A stretch of DNA of 64,000 nucleotides from Oenanthe sinensis (lineage: Eukaryota; Streptophyta; Magnoliopsida; Apiales; Apiaceae), in assembly GCA_028671895.1 (NCBI GenBank), contig CM053813.1:13020001-13084000 (forward strand), given 5' to 3'. The notes under the pieces are model-generated. The model searched no databases. It was not told the origin of the DNA and saw nothing but the letters and a program-made list of their open reading frames with translations. Position numbers and translations under genes: made by a program. Of the stretch, positions 11,128 through 25,500 are shown piece by piece; within the stretch, counting starts at the first letter, position 1, and every line of letters starts with the position of its first letter.

Positions 11128-14100
11128 CTTGTCTCGTTTGAACCTGGAAACAACTTGGTAACACTTGTAGGAGCATTATTGGCTCGTTTAAAAATAAAAA
11201 CAATTCATAACAATTTAAGACTTCATTCTTGACTCGTTCTAACATGGAAACAAGTTTAGTTTCATCCTTTACTTGTTTGAACATGGAAACAACTTGTAAA
11301 CTCTTGTAGGAACATTGTCGGCTCATTTAAACATCAAACAATTCATAACAATTTGAGGCTTCATTCTTGACTCGTTCAAACACGGAAAGAACTTGTAGCT
11401 TCAGTCTTGACTCGTTTGTACAAGGACACAACTTGTAAACACTTGTAGGAGCATTATTGGCTCGTTTAAACATCAAAACAATTCATAACAATTTGAGGCT
11501 TCATTCTTGACTCGTTCGAACTCGAAAACAACATGTAGTTTCATTCTTCTCTCGTTTGAACATGGAAACAACTCTTAAACACTTGTACGAGCATTATTGG
11601 CTCGTTTAAACATAAAAACAATTCGTAACAATTTAAGACTTCATTCTTGACTCGTTCGAACTCAGAAACAACTTGTATCTTCATTCTTGACTCGTTTGAA
11701 CTTGGAAAAAACTTGTCACCTCTTGTAGGAACATTATTGGCTCGTTTAAACATCAAAGCAATTCATAACAATCTGAGGCATCATTCTTGACTCGTTCGAA
11801 GTCAGAAATAACTTGTAACATCATTCTTGACTCGTTTGAACAAGAAAACAACTTCTAAACACTTGTAGGAGCATTTTTGGCTCGTTTAAACATCAAAATA
11901 ATTCATAACAATTTGAGACTTCATTCTTGACTCGTTCGAACTCAAAAACAACTTTTAGCTTCATTACTGACACGTTTGAACATGGAAACAACTTGTAAAC
12001 TCTTGTCGGAACATTATTGGTTCATTTTAACATGAAAACGATTCATAACAATTTGAGGCTTCATTCTTGACTCGTTCAAACTCGGAAACAACTTGTTGCT
12101 TCATTCTTGACTCGTTTGTACATCGAAACAACTTGTAAACACTTGTAGGAGCATTATTGGCTCGTTTAAACATGAAAACAATTCATAACAATTTGAGGCT
12201 TCATTCTTGACTCGTTCGAACTCGGAAACAACTTGTATATTCATTCTTGACTCGTTTGAACATGGAAACAACTTGTTAACACTTGTAGGAGCATTGTTGG
12301 CTCGTTTAAACATCAAAACAATTCATAACAATTTGAGGCTTTATTCTTGACTTGTTCGAACTCGGAAACAAATTGTATCTTCATTCTTGACTCGTTTGAA
12401 TATGGAAACAACTTGTTAACACTTGTAGGAGCATTATTGGCTCGTTTAAACATCAAACCAATTCAGAACAATTTGAGGCTTCATTCTTGACTCGTTCGAA
12501 CTCGAAAACAACTTGTAGTTTCATTCTTCTCTCGTTTGAACATGGAAACAACTTTTAAACACTTGTAGGAGCATTATTGGCTCGTTTAAACATTAAAACA
12601 ATTCGTAACAATTTGAGAGTTCAATCTTGACTCGTTCGAACTTGGAAACAACTTGTAGCTTAATTCTAGACTCGTTTGAACATGGAAACAACTTGTTAAC
12701 ACTTGTAGGAGCATTATTGGCTCGTTTAAACATCAAAACAATTCATAACAATTTGAGACTTCATTCTTGACTCGTTCGAACTCGAAAACAACTTGTAGTT
12801 TCATTCTTCTCTCGTTCGAACATGGAAACAACTTGTAAACACTTGTAGGAGCATTATTGGCTCGTTTAAACATAAAAACAATTCGTAACAATTTGAGACT
12901 TCATTCTTGACTCGTTCGAACTTGGAAACAACTTGTAACTTCATTCTTGACTCGTTTGAACATGGAAACAACTTGTAAATTCTTATAGGAACATTATTGG
13001 TTCGTTTAAATATGAAAACAATTCAACACAATTTGAGGCTTCATTCCTGTCTAGTTCGAACTCGGAAACAACTTGTAGCTTCATTATTGACTCGTTTGAA
13101 CATGTAAACAACTTCTAAACACTTGTAGGAGCATTATTGGCTCGTTTAAACATCAAAATAATTCATAACAATTTGAGACTTTATGCTTGAGTCGTTCGAA
13201 TTCGAAAACAACTTGTATCTTCATTCTTGTCTCATTTGAACATGGAAACAACTTGTAAACTCTTGTAGCAACATTATTGGCTCGTTTAAACATGAAAACA
13301 ATTCATAACAATTTGAGACTTCATTCTTGACTCGTTCATACTCGAAAACTACTAGTCGCTTCATTCTTGTCTCGTTTGAAGCTGGAAACAACTTGGTAAC
13401 ACTTGTAGGAGCATTATTGGCTCGTTTAAATATAAAAACAATTCATAACAATTTAAGACTTCATTCTTGACTCGTTCTAACATGGAAACAAGTTTAGTTT
13501 CATTCTTTACTCATTTGAACATGAAACAACTTGTAAACTCTTGTAAGAACATTGTCGGCTCATTTAAACATCAAAACAATTCATAACAATTTGAGGCTTC
13601 ATTCTTGACTCGTTCAAACTCGGAAACAACTTGTAGCTTCATTCTTGACTCGTTTGTACAAGGAAACAACTTGTAAACACTTGTAGGAGCATTATTGGCT
13701 CGTTTAAACATCAAAACAATTCATAACAATTAGAGGCTTCATTCTTGACTCGTTCGAACTCGGAAACAACTTGTATCTTCATTCTTGACTCGTTTGAACA
13801 TGGAAACAACTTGTTAACACTTGTAGGAGCATTATTGGCTCGTTTAAACATCAAACCAATTCATAACAATTTGAGGCTTCATTCTTGACTCGTTCGAACT
13901 CGAAAACAACATGTAGTTTCATTCTTCTCTCGTTTGAACATGGAAAAAACTTGTAAACACTTGTAGGAGCATTATTGGCTCGTTTAAACATAAAAACAAT
14001 TCGTAACAATTTAAAACTTCATTCTTGACTCGTTCGAACTCGGAAACAACTTGTATCTTCATTCTTGACTCGTTTGAACTTGGAAAAAACTTGTCAACTC

Positions 14101-17100
14101 TTGTAGGAATATAATTGGCTCGTTTAAACATCAAAGCAATTCATAACAATCTGAGGCATCATTCTTGACTCGTTCGAAGTCGGAAATAACTTGTAACATC
14201 ATTCTTGACTCGTTTGAACAAGAAAACAACTTCTAAACACTTGTAGGAGCATTTTTGGCTCGTTTAAACATCAAAATAATTCATAACAATTTGAGGCTTC
14301 ATTCTTGACTCGTTCGAACTCAAAAACAACTTTTAGCTTCATTCATGACACGTTTGAACATGGAAACAACTTGTAAACTCTTGTAGAAGCATTATTGGCT
14401 CGTTTAAACATGAAAACAATTCATAACAATTTGAGGCTTCATTCTTGACTCGTTCGAACTCGGAAACAACTTGTATATTCATTCTTGACTCGTTTGAACA
14501 TGGAAACAACTTGTTTAACTTGTAGGAGCATTATTTGCTCGTTTAAACATCAAACCAATTCATAACAATTTGAGGCTTCAGTCTTGACTCGTCGAACTCG
14601 AAAACAACTTGTAGTTTCATTCTTCTCTCGTTTGAACATGGAAACAACTTGTAAACACTTGTAGGAGCATTATTGGCTCGTTTAAACATAAAAAAAATTC
14701 GTAACAATTTGAGACTTCATTCTTGACTCGTTCGAACTTGAAAACAACTTGTAGCTTCATTCTTGACTCGTTTGAATATGTAAACAACTTGTTAACACTT
14801 GTAGGAGCGTTATTAGCTCATTTAAACATCAAAACAATTCATAACAATTTGAGACTTCATTCTTGACTCGTTCGAACTCGAAAACAACTTGTAGTTTCAT
14901 TCTGCTCTCGTTCGAACATGGAAACAACTTGTAAACACTTTTAAGAGCATTATTGGCTCGTTTAAACATCAAAACAATTCATAACAATTAGAGGCTTCAT
15001 TCTTGACTCGTTCGAACTCGGAAATAACTTGTATCTTCATTCTTGACTCGTTTGAACATGGAAACAACTTGTTAACACTTGTAGGAGCATTATTGGCTCG
15101 TTTAAACATCAAACCAATTCATAACAATTTGAGGCTTCATTCTTGACTCGTTCGAACTCAAAAACAACTTTTAGCTTCATTCATGACACGTTTGAACATG
15201 GAAACAACTTGTAAACTCTTGTAGGAACATTATTGGTTCATTTTAACATGAAAACAATTCATAACAATTTGAGGCTTTATTCTTGACTCGTTCAAACTCG
15301 GAAACAATTTGTAGCTTTATTCTTGACTCGTTTGTACATGGAAACAACTTGTAAATACTTGTAGGAGCATTATTGGCTCGTTTAAACATGAAAACAATTC
15401 ATAACAATTTGAGGTTTCATTCTTGACTCGTTCGAACTCGGAAACAACTTGTATATTCATTCTTGACTCGTTTGAACATGGAAACAACTTGTTAACACTT
15501 GTAGGAGCATTATTAGCTCGTTTAAACATCAAACCAATTCATAACAATTTGCGGCTTCAGTCTTGACTCGTTCGAACTCGAAAACAACATGTAGTTTCAT
15601 TCTTCTCTCGTTTGAACATGGAAACAACTTGTAAACACTTGTAGGAGCATTATTGGCTCGTTTAAACATAAAAACAATTCGTAACAATTTAAGACTTCAT
15701 TCTTGACTCGTTCGAACTCGGAAACAACTTGTATCTTCATTCTTGACTCGTTTAAACTTGGAAAAAACTTGTCAACTCTTGTAGGAACATTGTTGGCTCG
15801 TTTAAACATCAAAAAAATTCATAACAATTTGAGGCATCATTCATGACTCGTTCGAAGTCAGAAACAACTTGTAGCTTCATTCTTGACTCGTTTGAACAAG
15901 AATACAACTTCTAAACACTTGTAGGAGCATTTTTGGCTCGTTTAAACATCAAAATAATTCACAACAATTTGAGACTTCATTCTTGAGTCGTTCGAACTCG
16001 AAAACAACTTGTAGCTTTATTCTTGTGTCATTTGAACATGGAAACAACTTGTAGACAATTGTAGGAGCATTATTGGCTCGTTTAAACATAAAAACAATTT
16101 GTAACAATTTGAGACTTTATTCTTGACTCGTTCGGACTTGGAAACAACTTGTAACTTCATTTTTGACTCGTTTGAACATGGAAATAACTTGTAAATTCTT
16201 ATAGGAACATTATTGGTTCGTTTAAATATGAAAAAAATTCATAGCAATTTGAGGCTTCATTCTTGACTAATTCGAGCTCGAAAACAACTTGTAGTTTCAT
16301 TATTCACTCGTTTGAACATGTAAACAACTTCTAAACAATTGTAGGAGCATTATAGGCTCGTTTAAGCATCAAAATAATTCATAACAATTTGAGACTTTAC
16401 TCTTGAGTCGTTCGAAATCGAAAACAACTTGTAGGTTCATTCTTGTCTCGTTTGAACATGGAAACAACTTGTATACACTTGTAAGAGAATTATTGGTTCG
16501 TTTAAACATAAAAACAATTCGTAACAATTTGAGACTTCATTCTCAACTCGTTCGAACTTTGAAACAACTTGTAGCTTCATTCTTGGCTCGTTTGAATATG
16601 GAAACAACTTGTAAACTTTTGTAGGAACATTATTGGCTCGTTTAAACATAAACACAATTCGTAACAATTTGAGACTTCATTCTTGACTCGTTCGACCTTG
16701 GAAACAACTAGTAGCTTCATTCTTGACTCGTTTGAACCTGGAAACAACTTGGTAACACTTGTAGGAGCATTATTGGCTCGTTTAAATATAAAAACAATTC
16801 ATAACAATTTAAGACTTCATTCTTGACTCGTTCTAACATGGAAACAAGTTTAGTTTCATTCTTTACTCGTTTGAACATGGAAACAAGTTGTAAACTCTTG
16901 TAGGAACGTTTTTGGCTCGTTTAAACATCAAAACAATTCATAACAATTTGAGACTTCATTCTTGACTCGTTCGAACTCGAAAACAACTTGTAGTTACATT
17001 CTTCTCTCGTTCGAACATGGGAAAAACTAGTAAACACTTGTAGGAGCATTATTGGCTCGTTTAAACATAAAACAATTCGTAACAATTTGAGACTTCATTC

Positions 17101-18286
17101 TTGACTCGTTCGAACTTGGAAACAACTTGTACCTTCATTCTTGACTCGTTTGAACATGGAAACAACTTGTAAGCACTTGTAGGAGCATTATTGGCTCGTT
17201 TAAACATCAAACCAATTAATTACAATTTGAGGCTTCATTCTTGACTCGTTCGAAATCGAAAACAACTTGTAGTTTCATTCTTCTCTCGTTTGAACATGGA
17301 AATAACTTGTTAACACTTGTAGGAACATTATTGGTTCATTTTAACATGAAAACAATTCATAACAATTTGAGACTTCAATCTTGACTCGTTCAAACTCGGA
17401 AACAACTTATAGCTTTATTCTTGACTCGTTTGTAGATGGAAACAACTTGTAAACACCTGTAGGAGCATTATTGGCTCGTTTAAACATCAAAACAATTCAT
17501 AACAATTTGAGGCTTTATTCTTGACTCGTTCGAACTCGGAAACAACTTGTATCTTCATTCTTGAGTCGTTTGAACATGGAAACAACTTGTTAATACTTGT
17601 AGGAGCATTATTGGCTCGTTTAAACATCAAACCAATTCATAACAATTTGAGGCTTCATTCTAACTCGAAAACAACTTGTAGTTTCATTCTTCTCTCATTT
17701 GAACATGGAAACACCTTGTAAACTCTTGTAGGAACATTATTGGCTCGTTTAAACATGAAAACAATTCATAACAATTTGAGACTTCATTCTTGACTCGTTC
17801 ATACTCGAAAACAACTAGTCGCTTCATTCTTGTCTCGTTTGAACCTGGAAACAACTTGGTAACACTTGTAGGAGCATTATTGGCTCGTTTAAAAATAAAA
17901 ACAATTCATAACAATTTAAGACTTCATTCTTGACTCGTTCTAACATGGAAACAAGTTTAGTTTCATTCTTTACTCGTTTGAACATGGAAACAACTTGTAA
18001 ACTCTTGTAGGAACATTGTCGGCTCATTTAAACATCAAAACAATTCATAACAATTTGAGGCTTCATTCTTGACTCGTTCAAACACAGAAAGAACTTGTAG
18101 CTTCAGTCTTGACTCGTTTGTACAAGGACATAACTTGTAAACACTTGTAGGAGCATTATTGGCTCGTTTAAACATCAAAACAATTCATAACAATTTGAGG
18201 CTTCATTCTTGACTCGTTCGAATTCGAAAACAACATGTAGTTTCATTCTTCTCTCGTTTGAACATGGAAACAACTCTTAAACACTT
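11128..18286. repeat. 140-bp satellite array, segment 2 (solo LTR to LINE)
   Basis: This is continuous 140-bp satellite, about 51 monomers, with the same words as segment 1. Characteristic variants here are tcttctctcgttcgaac and ctaacatggaaacaagttt. Most of the segment belongs to copy 1 of the 6.70-kb tandem duplication (9441-17696); from 17697 it is copy 2. The 57-bp variant subunit typical of the right domain was not seen here by eye. Confidence 0.97.
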
Positions 18287-19506
18287 TTTTTTTTGCTAAA
18301 ATTAAGGATTTTATAAAAGAGAAAAGGTACAAAATCTAGGGGCATACCCCGCGAGAAATAATACTAAGATTAAGCAACTAAAATCCACTCAGCCATATAA
18401 CATGAAAGTACAAAGTGTAGTACAAGAATGTAATACACGAAGTAACTAAAAACTGAAAATAGCTAGTATAGTAATGTAATGAGAGAGTTGTCTTTGGTAG
18501 CTTTTTTCTGAAAATAATCACTGGAAAAGACCTTCTCCCGAACAGTTCTTTTAATTTGATGTACCAAGTGGGTAGCTAAAGTGCCATGACCAGCAACATG
18601 CATTCTATCATTACGTTCTCTCCAAACAAAGTAAACAACAGTGGCTAAGAACAGAAACGCTAAAAGCTGTTTAGGCTTTGAAACGGAGCCCAGGATGAAT
18701 TGTCCATTCATGTAGCTAGACCAATTGCAAGTGAAATTTATACCCAAGGAAAGCATTATAGTCTCTGTATATGGGCAAGAACCAAAGACGTGAGCATTGG
18801 TTTCGATAGCATTAGCACAAAGGACACACCGTAAATCTGTAGTCATGCCGAAACGCTGCATCCTTTGTTTCGTTAACAGCCTGTCCTTAAATGCCAGCCA
18901 CAATGTGAAGGAGCATTTTTTTATGGAGAGTTTATGCCAAACTACCTGAAGCCAAGGAGGTGTAAGGCCTCGAGTTCTGATCGAGTTCCAGATTAAAGCA
19001 GCAGAAACATGTTGAGGAAGGTGACAGTCCCAAAGGATGGCATCATGCGAGTTAATGGCAATAGAAGCCACCATTCTACGCAGCTCCATTATCCAAGTAT
19101 GGTTCGATGTTGGAAGTGCCCAGGAGCGATTATGTATAAATGAACCCACTGTAGCTAATCTCGAAGATTCAGCCATGGATATAATTGAAGAATCAAACCG
19201 GTGCAATAGTGAGATACCGTTAACCCAGGGGTCAGACCAAAACAAGAACTGGGAATTAGCCCCCACCTGGTACCGAACAAAACATGAAGCATCTGGTCTA
19301 GAATTAAAAATCTTACGAACACACCATGAAGCATTTGCAGGTATATTCATCGACCAAAAACATTTTTGTTTGATGATGCAAGACTGAAACCAGGAGATCC
19401 ACAAGGACTGCCCAGGAGGTTGCAGAATTCTCCAAAGATGATAAAGAAACGCAGCACGACTCCATTCACATAAATCACGCAGACCCAGACCCCCTTCAAC
19501 TTTAGG
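18287..19506 (-). mobile_element. 5'-truncated L1-type LINE insertion
   Basis: A 1.2-kb non-satellite block splits a monomer. At its left edge is a run of ten T (18285-18294), which is the poly(A) tail on the minus strand. At its right edge the coding sequence begins abruptly at 19506. A 7-bp target site duplication, aacactt, flanks it (18280-18286 and 19507-19513), and its first two T overlap the tail. The poly(A) tail, variable TSD and 5' truncation are hallmarks of target-primed reverse transcription. The 3' untranslated region is 18295-18462, about 168 bp. The block has base composition and codon use unlike the satellite around it, as expected for an insertion. Confidence 0.93.
18463..19506 (-). 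CDS. LINE ORF2 C-terminal fragment (reverse transcriptase zf-RVT region), 5'-truncated
   Basis: About 347 codons are open from the truncation point at 19506 to a TAG at 18463-18465, with no internal stop or frameshift. The fragment opens with PKVEGGLGLRDL, the motif that follows the thumb of the reverse transcriptase in plant non-LTR elements. Next comes FWSDPWVNG, then the zf-RVT domain (LIWNSIRTRGLTPPW, VWHKLSIKKCSFTLWLA, LLTKQRMQRFGM) with the zinc-binding pattern C-x2-C-x8-H-x4-C in CVLC...H...C. It ends with a hydrophobic FLFLATVVYFVWRERNDR segment typical of the same proteins. In full elements ORF2 encodes endonuclease and reverse transcriptase; here both catalytic domains are lost, so the fragment cannot copy itself. 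A Met-initiated frame of 365 codons starting at 19560 is a chimera whose first 18 codons are satellite sequence, so I do not use that start. The clean frame suggests a recent insertion. Confidence 0.88.
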   Translation of the reverse strand, partial: PKVEGGLGLRDLCEWSRAAFLYHLWRILQPPGQSLWISWFQSCIIKQKCFWSMNIPANASWCVRKIFNSRPDASCFVRYQVGANSQFLFWSDPWVNGISLLHRFDSSIISMAESSRLATVGSFIHNRSWALPTSNHTWIMELRRMVASIAINSHDAILWDCHLPQHVSAALIWNSIRTRGLTPPWLQVVWHKLSIKKCSFTLWLAFKDRLLTKQRMQRFGMTTDLRCVLCANAIETNAHVFGSCPYTETIMLSLGINFTCNWSSYMNGQFILGSVSKPKQLLAFLFLATVVYFVWRERNDRMHVAGHGTLATHLVHQIKRTVREKVFSSDYFQKKATKDNSLITLLY

Positions 19507-22500
19507 AACACTTGTAGGAGCATTATTGGCTCGTTTAAACATAAAAACAATTCGTAACAATTTAAGACTTCATTCTTGACTCGTTCGAACTCGGAAACAA
19601 CTTGTATCTTCATTCTTGACTCGTTTGAACTTGGAAAAAACTTGTCAACTCTTGTAGGAACATTATTGGCTCGTTTAAACATCAAAGCAATTCATAACAA
19701 TCTGAGGCATCATTCTTGACTCGTTCGAAGTCAGAAATAACTTGTAACATCATTCTTGACTCGTTTGAACAAGAAAACAACTTCTAAACACTTGTAGGAG
19801 CATTTTTGGCTCGTTTAAACATCAAAATAATTCATAACAATTTGAGACTTCATTCTTGACTCGTTCGAACTCAAAAACAACTTTTAGCTTCATTACTGAC
19901 ACGTTTGAACATGGAAACAACTTGTAAACTCTTGTCGGAACATTATTGGTTCATTTTAACATGAAAACGATTCATAACAATTTGAGGCTTCATTCTTGAC
20001 TCGTTCAAACTCGGAAACAACTTGTTGCTTCATTCTTGACTCGTTTGTACATCGAAACAACTTGTAAACACTTGTAGGAGCATTATTGGCTCGTTTAAAC
20101 ATGAAAACAATTCAGAACAATTTGAGGCTTCATTCTTGACTCGTTCGAACTCGGAAACAACTTGTATATTCATTCTTGACTCGTTTGAACATGGAAACAA
20201 CTTGTTAACACTTGTAGGAGCATTGTTGGCTCGTTTAAACATCAAAACAATTCATAACAATTTGAGGCTTTATTCTTGACTTGTTCGAACTCGGAAACAA
20301 ATTGTATCTTCATTCTTGACTCGTTTGAATATGGAAACAACTTGTTAACACTTGTAGGAGCATTATTGGCTCGTTTAAACATCAAACCAATTCAGAAAAA
20401 TTTGAGGCTTCATTCTTGACTCGTTCGAACTCGAAAACAACTTGTAGTTTCATTCTTCTCTCGTTTGAACATGGAAACAACTTTTAAACACTTGTAGGAG
20501 CATTATTGGCTCGTTTAAACATTAAAACAATTCGTAACAATTTGAGAGTTCAATCTTGACTCGTTCGAACTTGGAAACAACTTGTAGCTTAATTCTAGAC
20601 TCGTTTGAACATGGAAACAACTTGTTAACACTTGTAGGAGCATTATTGGCTCGTTTAAACATCAAAACAATTCATAACAATTTGAGACTTCATTCTTGAC
20701 TCGTTCAAACTCGAAAACAACTTGTAGTTTCATTCTTCTCTCGTTCGAACATGGAAACAACTTGTAAACACTTGTAGGAGCATTATTGGCTCGTTTAAAC
20801 ATAAAAACAATTCGTAACAATTTGAGACTTCATTCTTGACTCGTTCGAACTTGGAAACAACTTATAACTTCATTCTTGACTCGTTTGAACATGGAAACAA
20901 CTTGTAAATTCTTATAGGAACATTATTGGTTCGTTTAAATATGAAAACAATTCAACACAATTTGAGGCTTCATTCCTGTCTAGTTCGAACTCGGAAACAA
21001 CTTGTAGCTTCATTATTGACTCGTTTGAACATGTAAACAACTTCTAAACACTTGTAGGAGCATTATTGGCTCGTTTAAACATCAAAATAATTCATAACAA
21101 TTTGAGACTTTATGCTTGAGTCGTTCGAATTCGAAAACAACTTGTATCTTCATTCTTGTCTCATTTGAACATGGAAACAACTTGTAAACTCTTGTAGCAA
21201 CATTATTGGCTCGTTTAAACATGAAAACAATTCATAACAATTTGAGACTTCATTCTTGACTCGTTCATACTCGAAAACTACTAGTCGCTTCATTCTTGTC
21301 TCGTTTGAAGCTGGAAACAACTTGGTAACACTTGTAGGAGCATTATTGGCTCGTTTAAATATAAAAACAATTCATAACAATTTAAGACTTCATTCTTGAC
21401 TCGTTCTAACATGGAAACAAGTTTAGTTTCATTCTTTACTCATTTGAACATGAAACAACTTGTAAACTCTTGTAAGAACATTGTCGGCTCATTTAAACAT
21501 CAAAACAATTCATAACAATTTGAGGCTTCATTCTTGACTCGTTCAAACTCGGAAACAACTTGTAGCTTCATTCTTGACTCGTTTGTACAAGGAAACAACT
21601 TGTAAACACTTGTAGGAGCATTATTGGCTCGTTTAAACATCAAAACAATTCATAACAATTAGAGGCTTCATTCTTGACTCGTTCGAACTCGGAAACAACT
21701 TGTATCTTCATTCTTGACTCGTTTGAACATGGAAACAACTTGTTAACACTTGTAGGAGCATTATTGGCTCGTTTAAACATCAAACCAATTCATAACAATT
21801 TGAGGCTTCATTCTTGACTCGTTCGAACTCGAAAACAACATGTAGTTTCATTCTTCTCTCGTTTGAACATGGAAAAAACTTGTAAACACTTGTAGGAGCA
21901 TTATTGGCTCGTTTAAACATAAAAACAATTCGTAACAATTTAAAACTTCATTCTTGACTCGTTCGAACTCGGAAACAACTTGTATCTTCATTCTTGACTC
22001 GTTTGAACTTGGAAAAAACTTGTCAACTCTTGTAGGAATATAATTGGCTCGTTTAAACATCAAAGCAATTCATAACAATCTGAGGCATCATTCTTGACTC
22101 GTTCGAAGTCGGAAATAACTTGTAACATCATTCTTGACTCGTTTGAACAAGAAAACAACTTCTAAACACTTGTAGGAGCATTTTTGGCTCGTTTAAACAT
22201 CAAAATAATTCATAACAATTTGAGGCTTCATTCTTGACTCGTTCGAACTCAAAAACAACTTTTAGCTTCATTCATGACACGTTTGAACATGGAAACAACT
22301 TGTAAACTCTTGTAGAAGCATTATTGGCTCGTTTAAACATGAAAACAATTCATAACAATTTGAGGCTTCATTCTTGACTCGTTCGAACTCGGAAACAACT
22401 TGTATATTCATTCTTGACTCGTTTGAACATGGAAACAACTTGTTAACACTTGTAGGAGCATTATTTGCTCGTTTAAACATCAAACCAATTCATAACAATT

Positions 22501-25500
22501 TGAGGCTTCAGTCTTGACTCGTCGAACTCGAAAACAACTTGTAGTTTCATTCTTCTCTCGTTTGAACATGGAAACAACTTGTAAACACTTGTAGGAGCAT
22601 TATTGGCTCGTTTAAACATAAAAAAAATTCGTAACAATTTGAGACTTCATTCTTGACTCGTTCGAACTTGAAAACAACTTGTAGCTTCATTCTTGACTCG
22701 TTTGAATATGTAAACAACTTGTTAACACTTGTAGGAGCGTTATTAGCTCATTTAAACATCAAAACAATTCATAACAATTTGAGACTTCATTCTTGACTCG
22801 TTCGAACTCGAAAACAACTTGTAGTTTCATTCTGCTCTCGTTCGAACATGGAAACAACTTGTAAACACTTTTAAGAGCATTATTGGCTCGTTTAAACATC
22901 AAAACAATTCATAACAATTAGAGGCTTCATTCTTGACTCGTTCGAACTCGGAAATAACTTGTATCTTCATTCTTGACTCGTTTGAACATGGAAACAACTT
23001 GTTAACACTTGTAGGAGCATTATTGGCTCGTTTAAACATCAAACCAATTCATAACAATTTGAGGCTTCATTCTTGACTCGTTCGAACTCAAAAACAACTT
23101 TTAGCTTCATTCATGACACGTTTGAACATGGAAACAACTTGTAAACTCTTGTAGGAACATTATTGGTTCATTTTAACATGAAAACAATTCATAACAATTT
23201 GAGGCTTTATTCTTGACTCGTTCAAACTCGGAAACAACTTGTAGCTTTATTCTTGACTCGTTTGTACATGGAAACAACTTGTAAACACATGTAGGAGCAT
23301 TATTGGCTCGTTTAAACATGAAAACAATTCATAACAATTTGAGGTTTCATTCTTGACTCGTTCGAACTCGGAAACAACTTGTATATTCATTCTTGACTCG
23401 TTTGAACATGGAAACAACTTGTTAACACTTGTAGAAGCATTATTGGCTCGTTTAAACATAAAAACAATTCATAACAATTTGAGACTTCATTCTTGACTCG
23501 TTCGAACTCGAAAACAACTTGTAGTTTCATTCTTCTCTCATTCGAACATGGAAACAACTAGTAAACACTTATAGGAGCATTATTGGCTCGTTTAAACATA
23601 AAACAATTCGTAACAATTTGAGACCTCATTCTTGACTCGTTCGAACTCGGAAACAACTTGTATCTTCATTCTTGACTCGTTTGAACTTGGAAAAAACTTG
23701 TCAACTCTTGTAGGAACATTGTTGGCTCGTGTAAACATCAAAAAAATTCATAACAATTTGAGGCATCATTCATGACTCGTTCGAAGTCAGAAACAACTTG
23801 TAGCTTCATTCTTGACTCGTTTGAACAAGAATACAACTTCTAAACACTTGTAGGAGCATTTTTGGCTCGTTTAAACATCAAAATAATTCACAACAATTTG
23901 AGAGTTCATTCTTGAGTCGTTCGAACTCGAAAACAACTTTTAGCTTTATTCTTGTGTCATTTGAACATGGAAACAACTTGTAGACAATTGTAGGAGCATT
24001 ATTGGCTCGTTTAAACATAAAAACAATTTGTAACAATTTGAGACTTTATTCTTGACTCGTTCGGACTTGGAAACAACTTGTAACTTCATTTTTGACTCGT
24101 TTGAACATGGAAATAACTTGTAAATTCTTATAGGAACATTATTGGTTCGTTTAAATATGAAAAAAAATCATACCAATTTGAGGCTTCATTCTTGACTAAT
24201 TCGAGCTCGAAAACAACTTGTAGTTTCATTATTCACTCGTTTGAACATGTAAACAACTTCTAAACAATTGTAGGAGCATTATTGGCTCGTTTAAGCATCA
24301 AAATAATTCATAACAATTTGAGACTTTACTCTTGAGTCGTTCGAAATCGAAAACAACTTGTAGGTTCATTCTTGTCTCGTTTGAACATGGAAACAACTTG
24401 TATACACTTGTAAGAGAATTATTGGTTCGTTTAAACATAAAAACAATTCGTAACAATTTGAGACTTCATTCTCGACTCGTTCGAACTTTGAAACAACTTG
24501 TAGCTTCATTCTTGGCTCGTTTGAATATGGAAACAACTTGTAAACTTTTGTAGGAACATTATTGGCTCGTTTAAACATAAACACAATTCGTAACAATTTG
24601 AGACTTCATTCTTGACTCGTTCGACCTTGGAAACAACTTGTAGCTTCATTCTTGACTCGTTTGAACCTGGAAACAACTTGGTAACACTTGTAGGAGCATT
24701 ATTGGCTCGTTTAAATATAAAAACAATTCATAACAATTTAAGACTTCATTCTTGACTCGTTCTAACATGGAAACAAGTTTAGTTTCATTCTTTACTCGTT
24801 TGAACATGGAAACAAGTTGTAAACTCTTGTAGGAACGTTTTTGGCTCGTTTAAACATCAAAACAATTCATAACAATTTGAGACTTCATTCTTGACTCGTT
24901 CGAACTCGAAAACAACTTGTAGTTTCATTCTTCTCTCGTTCGAACATGGAAAAAACTAGTAAACACTTGTAGGAGCATTATTGGCTCGTTTAAACATAAA
25001 ACAATTCGTAACAATTTGAGACTTCATTCTTGACTCGTTCGAACTTGGAAACAACTTGTACCTTCATTCTTGACTCGTTTGAACATGGAAACAACTTGTA
25101 AGCACTTGTAGGAGCATTATTGGCTCGTTTAAACATCAAACCAATTAATTACAATTTGAGGCTTCATTCTTGACTCGTTCGAAATCGAAAACAACTTGTA
25201 GTTTCATTCTTCTCTCGTTTGAACATGGAAATAACTTGTTAACACTTGTAGGAACATTATTGGTTCATTTTAACATGAAAACAATTCATAACAATTTGAG
25301 ACTTCAATCTTGACTCGTTCAAACTCGGAAACAACTTATAGCTTTATTCTTGACTCGTTTGTAGATGGAAACAACTTGTAAACACCTGTAGGAGCATTAT
25401 TGGCTCGTTTAAACATCAAAACAATTCATAACAATTTGAGGCTTTATTCTTGACTCGTTCGAACTCGGAAACAACTTGTATCTTCATTCTTGAGTCGTTT

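Larger units (their letters stand above)
9441..17696. repeat. 6.70-kb higher-order duplication, copy 1 (contains the solo LTR)
   Basis: After removal of the LTR plus one TSD (1,555 bp) this copy is about 6,701 bp, near 48 monomers. It matches 17697-25625 throughout: 12101 pairs with 20030, 13919 with 21848, 16403 with 24332 and 17521 with 25450, all at a constant offset of 7,929 once the LINE is passed. The left boundary is set where ctcatttgaacatggaaaca with the rare caccttg variant begins (9441 and 17697). The right boundary is where the two copies diverge after tcattcttctctc (17696 and 25625). Confidence 0.9.

Noticed and set aside
16403..16667. Overlapping open frames on both strands in the same monomers
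   Set aside because: Both come from the low stop density of this monomer variant. The same pair reappears at 24332-24596 because of the 6.7-kb duplication, not because of coding constraint.
19037..19387. 116-codon plus-strand frame
   Set aside because: It lies antisense within the LINE ORF2 fragment, which has clear domain motifs on the minus strand.
19347..19685. 112-codon minus-strand frame crossing the LINE junction
   Set aside because: It joins satellite sequence to an out-of-frame part of the LINE; a chance chimera.
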